Source: Thermoplasmata archaeon
GTDB taxonomy: Archaea; Thermoplasmatota; E2; DHVEG-1; B18-G2
Reading direction: 5' to 3'
Assembly (NCBI GenBank): GCA_021163455.1
Contig: JAGGWT010000019.1
Span: 1-10,142 of the forward strand
Length of the DNA: 10,142 nucleotides
Each line of letters begins with the position of its first letter. Position 1 is the first letter of the stretch. Positions 1 through 6,033 of the stretch are shown one piece after another. A program made the position numbers and the translations under genes. The notes under the pieces are model-generated. The model ran no database searches. It had not been told where the DNA came from and was given only the letters and a program-made list of their open reading frames with translations.

Positions 1-2832
1 GATAAGATCATAAATTATGAAAGTACATACAAGGGAAATGCCGACTGGTTCAAGAAGATGATCGTGATAACTGGAGATGACTTCCAGGATCAGAATGCTC
101 TCGACATCCCATGGGATGTAAGCTCTGTTCCAGATGGAGAATATACTATCCATGCACAGGCAATAAACTGCGATGGTGTGACAGGACCTATTCATGAGGT
201 TCACGTAATAGTGGATCATGATTCTCCATCCCAAGTAACCTTCTCAGAGACGGATCACCTTATAACTGGAAGAAAGTATCCTGCACCGCCTGTTGCCTGT
301 ATAACTGTACCCTCCGAGGGAGATATACTGGGTAACACCGATGTAAATGTTCCTTCACCACCTGGCGCGTACAGTGGAGACCGCTGGACACCAATTATTT
401 ATCATAACGGTGTGATCCACATAATGGGTAAGGGCTATGACCCACAGCCGCAGGCAGACGGTCACGAGGAAGGTGTGTATACAACAGTGAGAGTATGGGT
501 GACAGATAGTAGCGGTAGCATCGTATTTGGTCCTGTAGAGAGAGACTCCGAGATGTGGTTCGAGGGTGAGTGGGAAACAGAGAAAGCTCTCGATTATATG
601 CCCAATGACCTTGAGAAAGTAAGAGTATGGACATCCAATGGTAAATTCCACGGAACGGAGGAAGACCCTGTCTATGGTGTCGACTGTGTGCTAAATTACC
701 TGAATGAGGGTGCAGGATTCGTATACTTTGCAGGTCACGCAAATCCAATGTCCTGGGCTGACCACTATCCTGGAATCCCAGGAGGAAGACACAACTCTGA
801 CGTAGCAGGCCTACAACAGATAAATACCCGCATGGAGAGACCTTTCTTCCCTCTTGACACTCTACAGAATGGTGAAAAGTTACCGGTCGTTGTCCTCAGT
901 GGTTGTCACCCCGCGGCGATAGATTGCAGTCTCATGAAGCTCTTTGTAGATCCTGAGGAAAGTCTCCACACAGCCAAGTTTGGTATTTTCGCACCTGAGT
1001 GTCTCGCTTGGTGGTTGACCAGAGTCAAAGATGGTGGCTCCATAGCAACGCTTGGTCCATCCGGTCTCGGTTATGGTATGTTAGGCGGCTACTGTACGAG
1101 CGGAGCTGGTGGCTGGTTATGGCCAGAGTTCTTCAGAGTATACGCTGAAGAAGGAAAGGACATACTCGGTGATGTATGGACAACGACGTTGACAAACTAC
1201 ATAACGGAATTTGGACCTGTACTGGACATGACTGATGCAAAGACTGTCGAAGAAATGATAGTTCTGGGCGACCCAACGCTCAAGATAGGTGGATATTCAT
1301 CCAAAGAAAAGACAGAGAGCAAGAGCTCAAACACCTCAACAGATAATGGTATCGAAATAGAATATACATCTGGTCCGGTGCTGGTATCTAAGAAGAAATT
1401 CATACTGAGCGATGCCTTTGCTGGAGAGTATTCGACAGGTTACAGAGTAACTACAAACACCCTCTTTGACAGAACACCATCAACATGTGCATCTGATGGT
1501 AACGATGCCTTCATAGTCGGATACGCAAGACAGGAAAAGACACGTGAAGGTATAGTATATCAGGATGGTTTCGCACTTTCGAAGGGAGGTGTGCTGTGGA
1601 AAGAGCTTCTCATGAGAAATGGCAACGATGAGATTGTGCATCAGTACATCAGCTATGCTGGTAAGGATAGGTGTGCCGTTGGCACTCACTATCTGGGCAT
1701 AGGAACACAGTTCGATATAATTATCATGCCTGACATGCTCAATGAGAACACATGGGAAGTTCTCACCTACTACATACCAAGCGGTGCATTATACGACTGG
1801 GGTAGAAATGCCTGTGCCATAGCGGGAGATTACTTCAGGGACGGCATTCAGTATATAGCACTATTCACAGCAAATACAAGTCCGGAATACGATAGTCTTT
1901 CACAGGTGCCTGTATTCGTCTCAAGTGCATCCAATTGGATACAGTGGTTACCTGATCTGGAGAACGCTGAAAATATCGAGATGACACCCAACTACCAGAC
2001 ACACACAGTACTCTTTGCTATAGAGCACGCCAGTGGCTGTTACCTTGGATATGCAAGATATCCAACCAACTGGGGTGACCTACTGGACATAGATGTGACA
2101 GGACCTTACACTATGTCGAATGTTGACCTTGCTGTTGCAGGCGGCGTCGGCGTAGTAGTTGGAGAGTACGAAGGTCGTGTCATCAGTCTCAAAACAACAA
2201 ATGATGGAATGAGCTGGGGACACTCCGGAGTCGTGTCACCAGAAGGTGAAAAGCCAGAGATTGTTGGCAATCCTGATGGCTCCTTTGATTGTTACTTCGT
2301 AAAGGACGGAAAGGTCTATGTCTCACATTCCGATGACGGAGAGCACTGGGATTCACCAACAGAAGTTACAGGCATAACCAACTATGCAACAGATGACGTG
2401 ATAGATGCTGCACCAGGAATTGTGGTCTGGCCAACAAATGATGGAGACATTTATGCAAAGATACTGAAAGATACAGAGTCCCTGACTGTACTAGATATAG
2501 ATGTAACATCAGATAACAAGAAGATCGTTGCTACCGTTGCAAACTCCGGTACAGTGGATCAGAGTAATGTAAACTGGGAGATAAAGGTAGAGGGATACAA
2601 CCCACTATACACCCTGTTTAGACTCAACATAACAAAGGGAAGGGTCTTTATCGGTAAATCAACGACAGGAACCATCGGAGAGCTGACATCTGGTGAAACA
2701 ATTGAGCTAACCAGTGGAAAGGTGTTTGGCATAGGACACATAATGGTGACCGTAACCGTCGGTGATGTCAGCGCACAGGAGGACGGTTTCCTGCTCGGTA
2801 GTTACATAATGCTGCACTACCCGAGAGAGTAA
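1..2832 (+). CDS. Gingipain-like (C25 family) cysteine peptidase with Ig-like insertion and Asp-box domain, 5' partial
   Basis: The frame is open from base 1, so the N-terminus, including any signal peptide, lies outside the window; 943 residues are visible (numbered from base 1). Peptidase C25 features are a His in YFAGHANPMSW (His246), a Cys in VVVLSGCHPA (Cys302) as the likely catalytic dyad, and LGDPTLKIGG (422-431), a typical end of the catalytic domain. Residues about 29-183, between ITGDDF and the FEGEWE motif, look like an inserted beta-rich Ig/FN3-like segment. A Ser/Thr/Lys-rich linker (about 434-446) leads to a beta-rich region with two Asp-box motifs (732-739 and 775-783, each ending D-G-x-x-W), suggesting a sialidase-type propeller. 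A final CARDB-like beta domain ends at 943. The role is probably extracellular protein degradation, as proposed for C25 enzymes of sediment Thermoplasmata. Family assignment is confident; the accessory domains and export are inferred. Confidence 0.85.
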   Translation, partial: DKIINYESTYKGNADWFKKMIVITGDDFQDQNALDIPWDVSSVPDGEYTIHAQAINCDGVTGPIHEVHVIVDHDSPSQVTFSETDHLITGRKYPAPPVACITVPSEGDILGNTDVNVPSPPGAYSGDRWTPIIYHNGVIHIMGKGYDPQPQADGHEEGVYTTVRVWVTDSSGSIVFGPVERDSEMWFEGEWETEKALDYMPNDLEKVRVWTSNGKFHGTEEDPVYGVDCVLNYLNEGAGFVYFAGHANPMSWADHYPGIPGGRHNSDVAGLQQINTRMERPFFPLDTLQNGEKLPVVVLSGCHPAAIDCSLMKLFVDPEESLHTAKFGIFAPECLAWWLTRVKDGGSIATLGPSGLGYGMLGGYCTSGAGGWLWPEFFRVYAEEGKDILGDVWTTTLTNYITEFGPVLDMTDAKTVEEMIVLGDPTLKIGGYSSKEKTESKSSNTSTDNGIEIEYTSGPVLVSKKKFILSDAFAGEYSTGYRVTTNTLFDRTPSTCASDGNDAFIVGYARQEKTREGIVYQDGFALSKGGVLWKELLMRNGNDEIVHQYISYAGKDRCAVGTHYLGIGTQFDIIIMPDMLNENTWEVLTYYIPSGALYDWGRNACAIAGDYFRDGIQYIALFTANTSPEYDSLSQVPVFVSSASNWIQWLPDLENAENIEMTPNYQTHTVLFAIEHASGCYLGYARYPTNWGDLLDIDVTGPYTMSNVDLAVAGGVGVVVGEYEGRVISLKTTNDGMSWGHSGVVSPEGEKPEIVGNPDGSFDCYFVKDGKVYVSHSDDGEHWDSPTEVTGITNYATDDVIDAAPGIVVWPTNDGDIYAKILKDTESLTVLDIDVTSDNKKIVATVANSGTVDQSNVNWEIKVEGYNPLYTLFRLNITKGRVFIGKSTTGTIGELTSGETIELTSGKVFGIGHIMVTVTVGDVSAQEDGFLLGSYIMLHYPRE

Positions 2833-2846
2833 GTATATCCCCTCCC

Positions 2847-2861
2847 TTTTTCTTATTTTTT
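2847..2861 (+). terminator. T-tract terminator after the C25 gene
   Basis: A pyrimidine stretch followed by two T runs (2847-2851 and 2856-2861) starts 15 bases after the C25 stop codon. Archaeal RNA polymerase terminates at T tracts without needing a hairpin. The second run lies inside the 3' end of the convergent PEBP gene, where it encodes Phe-Lys-Lys on the other strand. Confidence 0.5.
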
Positions 2862-3284
2862 AAAAACGGTTACAAGTTCAGCTGATTGTATAATGTGGTT
2901 TTTCATGTATTTCTTTACTCTTCTGAATGTAGCTCCCTCCTCCAAATCGAGCTTTTTATCTATTGCATAAAGTGTGAACACATACCGATGTTCCCCCCAC
3001 GGAGGACATGGGGGGAAGTACCCTATTCTATATAGGGAGTTTCTACCTTGCTTGTAACGTTTTTCATCTTCCTCTATATACCTTACATCTGAGGGGATAT
3101 CATACAACAGCCAGTGAATGAATGTTTTCAGTGGAGCGTCAGGATCTAACATGACCATTACCAGACTCTCTGCACCTTCCGGTACATTTTTTATCCTCAA
3201 TGGAGGAGATATTCCTTCACCTTTGCATGTATATTTCACTGATAATCTGTTGCCTCTTTCCAAAGCAGGACACTCCAGTTCCAT
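2853..3284 (-). CDS. PEBP/YbhB-YbcL family (Raf-kinase-inhibitor-like) protein
   Basis: A 143-residue protein, close to the usual length of small prokaryotic phosphatidylethanolamine-binding-protein homologues. It carries the ligand-pocket signatures in order: DPDAP (47-51), a following His-Trp (57-58), and GYFPPCPPWGEHRY (88-101) ahead of the strand FTLYAID. It has no signal peptide and is probably cytosolic. The substrate or partner of archaeal members is not established; bacterial relatives are described only loosely as PEBP-like. The frame extends upstream to a TTG at 3296, but I chose the ATG at 3284 because a TATA box centred near 3314 puts transcription start almost on it, implying a leaderless mRNA. 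It is transcribed divergently from cdrS and converges on the C25 gene with a 20-bp gap. The family call is secure; function is unknown. Confidence 0.88.
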   Translation of the reverse strand: MELECPALERGNRLSVKYTCKGEGISPPLRIKNVPEGAESLVMVMLDPDAPLKTFIHWLLYDIPSDVRYIEEDEKRYKQGRNSLYRIGYFPPCPPWGEHRYVFTLYAIDKKLDLEEGATFRRVKKYMKNHIIQSAELVTVFKK

Positions 3285-3308
3285 CGTTCTACTCAAATTG
3301 TCTGTGGG

Positions 3309-3320
3309 ATATTTAAATTA
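3309..3320 (-). promoter_or_regulatory. TATA box of the PEBP gene
   Basis: On the minus strand this reads TAATTTAAATAT. Its centre is about 30 bases upstream of the ATG at 3284, with no Shine-Dalgarno sequence between, which suggests a leaderless or nearly leaderless transcript. An ATTGTC (3297-3302), one base off the TTTGTC half-site seen in front of cdrS, lies between this box and the start codon. Confidence 0.6.
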
Positions 3321-3348
3321 TCTTCCATAATGGTTGCTCATACAAAAT

Positions 3349-3362
3349 CGAAATTTATTTAA
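3349..3362 (+). promoter_or_regulatory. BRE/TATA promoter of the cdrS-ftsZ operon
   Basis: CGAAA (BRE-like, 3349-3353) directly followed by TTTATTTAA (3354-3362) closely fits the archaeal BRE/TATA pattern. Transcription would start near 3384, giving a leader of roughly 93 bases before the cdrS ATG. Nothing between cdrS and ftsZ resembles a TATA box, so this promoter probably serves both genes. Confidence 0.65.
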
Positions 3363-3387
3363 GTCACGTTGCATATTCAGGTCTACA

Positions 3388-3442
3388 TTTGTCTGACAAA
3401 AGATGACGTTTGTCCTAAAAAGTAAGACAAATTTGGGACAAA
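3388..3442 (+). promoter_or_regulatory. Candidate operator: five TTTGTC/GACAAA half-sites
   Basis: TTTGTC occurs at 3388-3393 and 3409-3414, and its reverse complement GACAAA at 3395-3400, 3426-3431 and 3437-3442. The first pair forms the palindrome TTTGTCTGACAAA. Same-orientation copies are 21, 31 and 11 bp apart, which is 2, 3 and 1 helical turns. They start a few bases after the predicted transcription start and lie ahead of a ribbon-helix-helix regulator gene. Ribbon-helix-helix dimers typically bind short repeated half-sites, so autoregulation is a natural reading. Binding is inferred, not shown. Confidence 0.55.
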
Positions 3443-3450
3443 CGTCATCT
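3401..3450 (+). repeat. Perfect 15-bp inverted repeat in the cdrS leader
   Basis: AGATGACGTTTGTCC (3401-3415) is exactly repeated as its reverse complement at 3436-3450, separated by 20 AT-rich bases. If the start near 3384 is right, the repeat is transcribed and could form a stable hairpin ending 12 bases before the Shine-Dalgarno GGTGA (3463-3467). It also contains two of the TTTGTC/GACAAA half-sites, so it could act at DNA level instead. Confidence 0.75.
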
Positions 3451-3476
3451 GCTTGGAGGGCAGGTGAGGAGAAAAA

Positions 3477-3704
3477 ATGGAGAACGTACGCATAACGATT
3501 CGCCTTCCCCTGCACCTGGTGAATGCGATAGACACATTGACAGAGGTTGGACCATATACCACAAGATCTGAAGTGGTGAGACATGCGATTGTTGATTTCA
3601 TAAAGAAACACTCCGACGAGATTACAGAGATAATGAACAAAATACAGAAGGTGCAGGAAATAAAAACAACAATCTCCACAGTTGAAGAATATGCAAAAAA
3701 ATGA
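3477..3704 (+). CDS. cdrS: CdrS-like ribbon-helix-helix regulator of cell division
   Basis: A 75-residue protein starting with the short strand VRITIRLP (4-11), then a first helix, the turn GPYTTRS and a second helix SEVVRHAIVDFIKKH: the ribbon-helix-helix (MetJ/Arc/CopG) DNA-binding fold. A charged, probably helical tail follows (about 47-75). The strand pair of a dimer would read the DNA major groove. GGTGAGGA at 3463-3470 supports the ATG at 3477. In haloarchaea the short RHH protein CdrS is encoded next to ftsZ2 and controls its expression and cell division; the same order here (83-bp spacer, same strand, no second promoter) supports the name. The operator-like repeats just upstream suggest it controls its own operon. 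The fold is clear; CdrS identity rests on size, fold and context. Confidence 0.82.
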   Translation: MENVRITIRLPLHLVNAIDTLTEVGPYTTRSEVVRHAIVDFIKKHSDEITEIMNKIQKVQEIKTTISTVEEYAKK

Positions 3705-3705
3705 G

Positions 3706-3781
3706 TTTTTCCCACTAGGAGGGGTGGGATGCCTCGAAGGGTGCTTCCCCGAAGCACCCTTCCCAACTACCAGGAGGGAAG
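3706..3781 (+). promoter_or_regulatory. Structured cdrS-ftsZ spacer with 12-bp hairpin and alternative stem over the ftsZ Shine-Dalgarno
   Basis: After a T5 run (3706-3710) come a small stem TCCCAC/GTGGGA (3710-3715 with 3724-3729) and a perfect 12-bp stem GAAGGGTGCTTC/GAAGCACCCTTC (3736-3747 with 3751-3762) closed by a CCC loop. An alternative pairing, CTTCCC (3759-3764) with GGGAAG (3776-3781), would cover part of the ftsZ Shine-Dalgarno GGAGGG (3773-3778) and compete with the 12-bp stem. This could tune ftsZ translation or act as a processing or attenuation site. The pairings are visible; the function is inference. Confidence 0.55.
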
Positions 3782-3787
3782 AAGTAT

Positions 3788-4888
3788 ATGGTCGGAAATG
3801 GGATGGGAATGAGTCAATCTCTGATTGAAAACGCAATCGCCCACATGAAGGATGAGAAACGCAAGCTCGCAAACAGAGACAACCTCTTCGGTGAACCACA
3901 GATAATCATAGTTGGATGCGGCGGCGCCGGCGGAAATACCATAACAAGGCTGCACAAGCTTGGTGTCAAAGGTGCCAAAACCATAGCACTGAATACAGAT
4001 AAGCAGGATCTTGATCTGGTGGATGCTGATGAGAAATTGCTGATCGGTAAGAATATAACAAGAGGACTTGGTGCAGGAGGTTATCCAGAAGTTGGTGAGA
4101 GGTGCGCAAGAGAATCTGCGAGAGAGATCGAGGAGCTTCTGCAGGGTGCTGATCTTGTCTTCATAACTGCCGGTATGGGTGGTGGAACAGGAACCGGAGC
4201 ATCTCCAGTTGTCGCAGAAATAGCAAAGAAACAGAATGCAGTCGTTATAGGTATGGTATCTACACCATTTAATGTAGAGAGAGCGAGACTGGTTAAAGCC
4301 GACGAGGGTCTGGATAAACTCAGAAAGAAAGCAGATAGCGTGGTCGTTCTGGATAACAACAGGCTGCTCGAATTTGTTCCAAATCTCCCAATAGATCAGG
4401 CATTTTCCGTGATGGATCAGCTTATAGCAGAAACCGTGAAGGGGATAACTGAGACAATCACTTTGCCTTCGCTTATCAACTTGGATTATGCAGATATGAG
4501 AACAATAATGGAATCTGGTGGACTATCTGCAATGTTGTGGGGAGAAGCAGATTTGGATATGGGAGCTGACGCTCTTGTAAAAGAAGCTCTTAATCATCCT
4601 CTTCTAAATGTGGATTATAGAGGGGCGCATGGAGCATTGATTCACGTTACAGGTGGACCAAACATGACTCTGAAATACGTTCATGAGGTTGCTGAAAAAC
4701 TTACAAGTGATCTGGATGTACATGCAAATGTTATCTTGGGAGCAAGAGTGCTTCCGGAATTTGAGAACAGATGCAGAGTGATGGCAATAATGACGGGGGT
4801 ACAGTCTCCAAACATCCTGGGTCCATCAATCGGTACAGAGTCGAGAGTAATATCAAATAAAAAACTAAACATTGATTTCGTTCACTAA
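3788..4888 (+). CDS. ftsZ: FtsZ cell-division GTPase, FtsZ2-type
   Basis: A 366-residue tubulin-superfamily GTPase that polymerises into the division ring in the cytoplasm. Visible elements are the nucleotide-binding loop GCGGAGGN (43-50), INTDKQ-like LNTDKQDL (68-75), the tubulin signature GGGTGTGA (131-138), LDNNRLLEFVPNLP (188-201), the synergy (T7) loop NLDYAD (231-236) with both catalytic aspartates, and C-terminal-domain motifs NHPLL and TGVQSPNILG. QLIAETVKGITETIT and VDYRGAHGALIH look like archaeal FtsZ2 rather than FtsZ1, which fits the cdrS neighbour. GGAGGG at 3773-3778, nine bases upstream, fixes the ATG at 3788. The N-terminal extension of about 36 residues is polar. Its stop overlaps the convergent pyrH stop by sharing CTAA. 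FtsZ is certain; the FtsZ2 subtype is likely. Confidence 0.95.
   Translation: MVGNGMGMSQSLIENAIAHMKDEKRKLANRDNLFGEPQIIIVGCGGAGGNTITRLHKLGVKGAKTIALNTDKQDLDLVDADEKLLIGKNITRGLGAGGYPEVGERCARESAREIEELLQGADLVFITAGMGGGTGTGASPVVAEIAKKQNAVVIGMVSTPFNVERARLVKADEGLDKLRKKADSVVVLDNNRLLEFVPNLPIDQAFSVMDQLIAETVKGITETITLPSLINLDYADMRTIMESGGLSAMLWGEADLDMGADALVKEALNHPLLNVDYRGAHGALIHVTGGPNMTLKYVHEVAEKLTSDLDVHANVILGARVLPEFENRCRVMAIMTGVQSPNILGPSIGTESRVISNKKLNIDFVH
4858..4865 (-). terminator. T-tract terminator of the pyrH operon inside the ftsZ 3' end
   Basis: On the minus strand this is a T6 run (4859-4864) about 20 bases beyond the pyrH stop codon. It lies in the last codons of ftsZ, where it encodes lysines. Confidence 0.4.
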
Positions 4889-5574
4889 GCACCTCTTCTT
4901 TTTATTTTTGTACCGACAAAATCCTTTCCTCTTATCGCCATTTCCATATTTTCAATATCTCTACCATCCACAACCACAACCCTGTATGTTGCTTTCCTGA
5001 TGATATCAAGAGCGGGACCATCTATGACAACATTCTCCCCTGCTTTTCTCCATTCCGTTCCATATCTATCTATGAGATCCTCCACATACAGCTCATTATA
5101 CAGCACAGCATCGCTGTGCTTTTTTGGATCCTTATCATATATACCTTTGACGTCTGTCGCTATAACCAGTATGTCTGCACCACTTTTATAAGCAAGCTCG
5201 GCAGCCACCGCATCTGTGCTGTGACCAGGTAATGTACCTCCCATCACGACAACAGGTGAATGCGTATCTACAGCATCCTCCACGCTTTCCGGTATGATAT
5301 TATTTGCATCCAGAATGCATGAAATTAATCTGGCATTCAGCCGGGTGGCATCTATACCGATCCGATCAAGTTTTTCCTCACTAACACCCATTTCTCTGCC
5401 GAACTTTATGTAGTTTCTTGCCGTTTTTCCACCGCCAACGACCAGATATATCTTACATTCTCTGGAAAGTTTTATTATGAATTTTCTGAATTTTTCGAAA
5501 TACTCCCTGTCAAAATTTAGGAGGGAACCCCCGAATGCTATAACTACGCTTTTTATCCAGTCACCCTTATGCAA
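4885..5574 (-). CDS. pyrH: UMP kinase, archaeal PyrH type
   Basis: Phosphorylates UMP to UDP with ATP in pyrimidine nucleotide synthesis; a cytosolic enzyme of the amino-acid-kinase fold. The 229 residues match the short archaeal form. Motifs in order: FGGSLL (14-19, phosphate binding), VVGGGKTARNY (45-55), GIDATRLNARL (73-83), VVMGGTLPGHSTDAVAAELA (109-128, UMP site) and ATDVKGIYDKDPK (139-151, nucleotide site). The start is a TTG at 5574; no in-frame ATG or GTG lies near the N-terminus, and a strong GGAGGT (5582-5587) sits seven bases upstream. The gene overlaps the end of the upstream unknown gene by 8 bp, and its Shine-Dalgarno is that gene's Gly-Gly codon pair, so translational coupling is likely. 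At the other end it shares the CTAA stop tetranucleotide with ftsZ. Confidence 0.93.
   Translation of the reverse strand: MHKGDWIKSVVIAFGGSLLNFDREYFEKFRKFIIKLSRECKIYLVVGGGKTARNYIKFGREMGVSEEKLDRIGIDATRLNARLISCILDANNIIPESVEDAVDTHSPVVVMGGTLPGHSTDAVAAELAYKSGADILVIATDVKGIYDKDPKKHSDAVLYNELYVEDLIDRYGTEWRKAGENVVIDGPALDIIRKATYRVVVVDGRDIENMEMAIRGKDFVGTKIKRRGA
4894..4909 (+). terminator. T-rich terminator of the cdrS-ftsZ operon
   Basis: CTTCTTTTTATTTTTG begins six bases after the ftsZ stop codon and lies inside the 3' coding end of pyrH. T-rich tracts of this kind terminate archaeal RNA polymerase. Confidence 0.6.
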
Positions 5575-5992
5575 CCTCCGGACCTCCTTTCTCAGGGGGT
5601 TTTGGTTTTCCCACTCTTATCTGGGGTAGCGGTATGGGTGGCGGGAGAGACAGGATTTTTGCTATTGCCACAGCTTCAGTGATACATGCCTGAATAATGG
5701 CATTGTGTACATGGGTGGCAACCTCATCCGGCATCTTTCTCGATTTGCTCCACATGTCTGCGATTTTTCTGGCATTCTTATCCTCAAATAAGAGCTCCCC
5801 TTCCATCCTTATTATCCCAATGGAGCCATAATTTGTTGTGTATTGAAAATCGATGGTGGAGTTGTTCTGGTTTTTGAAAGATATACTGACTATGGTGACA
5901 TTATGGTCGACTCTTATCTGCCTTGGCGCCTGGCTCGGCTCCAGGTATCTTCTGGCCTCGATCGATTTCAACCTTATCATCTTTACAGGCAT
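5567..5992 (-). CDS. Conserved-looking archaeal protein with LPPPIPLP motif; possible SecB-like fold
   Basis: I do not recognise this 141-residue protein with certainty. Residues about 25-70 read as alternating beta strands, including DFQYTTNYGSIGIIRMEGELLF, followed by helical stretches around 75-115 (MPDEVATHVHNAIIQACITEAVAIAKI). The motif LPPPIPLP and a Pro/Lys/Gly-rich tail end the chain. Antiparallel strands, then long helices, then a proline-rich LP motif recall the SecB chaperone fold, but this is a weak resemblance. It has no signal peptide or membrane segment. The ATG at 5992 is preferred over the in-frame TTG at 5995 because a TATA box centred 27 bases upstream and the lack of a Shine-Dalgarno imply a leaderless start. 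It is the first gene of an operon with pyrH and overlaps it by 8 bp. Confidence 0.75.
   Translation of the reverse strand: MPVKMIRLKSIEARRYLEPSQAPRQIRVDHNVTIVSISFKNQNNSTIDFQYTTNYGSIGIIRMEGELLFEDKNARKIADMWSKSRKMPDEVATHVHNAIIQACITEAVAIAKILSLPPPIPLPQIRVGKPKPPEKGGPEVA
5575..5587 (-). promoter_or_regulatory. Shine-Dalgarno of pyrH embedded in the upstream gene
   Basis: The minus strand carries GGAGGT (5587-5582) seven bases before the TTG start and a second GGAGG (5579-5575) directly abutting it. The first copy encodes Gly-Gly near the C-terminus of the upstream protein. This decides the TTG start of pyrH. Confidence 0.7.
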
Positions 5993-6011
5993 CAAAGAAA
6001 TAAAGGCAAAA

Positions 6012-6023
6012 GGAGTTTTTAAT
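6012..6023 (-). promoter_or_regulatory. TATA box of the operon containing pyrH
   Basis: The minus strand reads ATTAAAAACTCC, with the AT-rich core centred at about 6019, 27 bases from the ATG at 5992. There is no Shine-Dalgarno sequence, which fits leaderless translation of the first gene. Confidence 0.55.
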
Positions 6024-6025
6024 CC

Positions 6026-6033
6026 TTTATAGA
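6026..6033 (+). promoter_or_regulatory. TATA box of the membrane-protein gene
   Basis: TTTATAGA, centred near 6030, predicts a start at about 6056 and a leader of about 12 bases that carries GGGAGG (6059-6064) only three bases before the ATG. It lies two bases beyond the oppositely oriented TATA box of the divergent operon. Confidence 0.45.

Noticed and set aside
395..748. Minus-strand frame inside the C25 gene
   Set aside because: It is antisense to the C25 catalytic domain, has low-complexity composition and lacks a promoter or ribosome site.
3388..3450. Repeated GACAAA units as a CRISPR or tandem-repeat array
   Set aside because: The repeats are only 6 bp, lie in both orientations and have no uniform spacers; an operator array explains them better.
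3464..3466. GTG start for cdrS overlapping the GGTGAGG sequence
   Set aside because: It is out of frame with the RHH protein.
3736..3762. 12-bp hairpin read as a bacterial-type intrinsic terminator
   Set aside because: No T tract follows it, archaeal termination depends on T tracts rather than hairpins, and ftsZ has no promoter of its own downstream.
3318..3899. Minus-strand open frame of about 190 codons across the cdrS region
   Set aside because: It runs through the promoter, inverted repeat, cdrS, the hairpin spacer and the ftsZ start; its translation is Cys/Ser/His-rich with no recognisable domain. It is an antisense shadow of cdrS-ftsZ.
4915..4920. Additional GACAAA half-site near the ftsZ stop codon
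   Set aside because: It is a single isolated hexamer within pyrH coding sequence with no partner half-site, consistent with chance.
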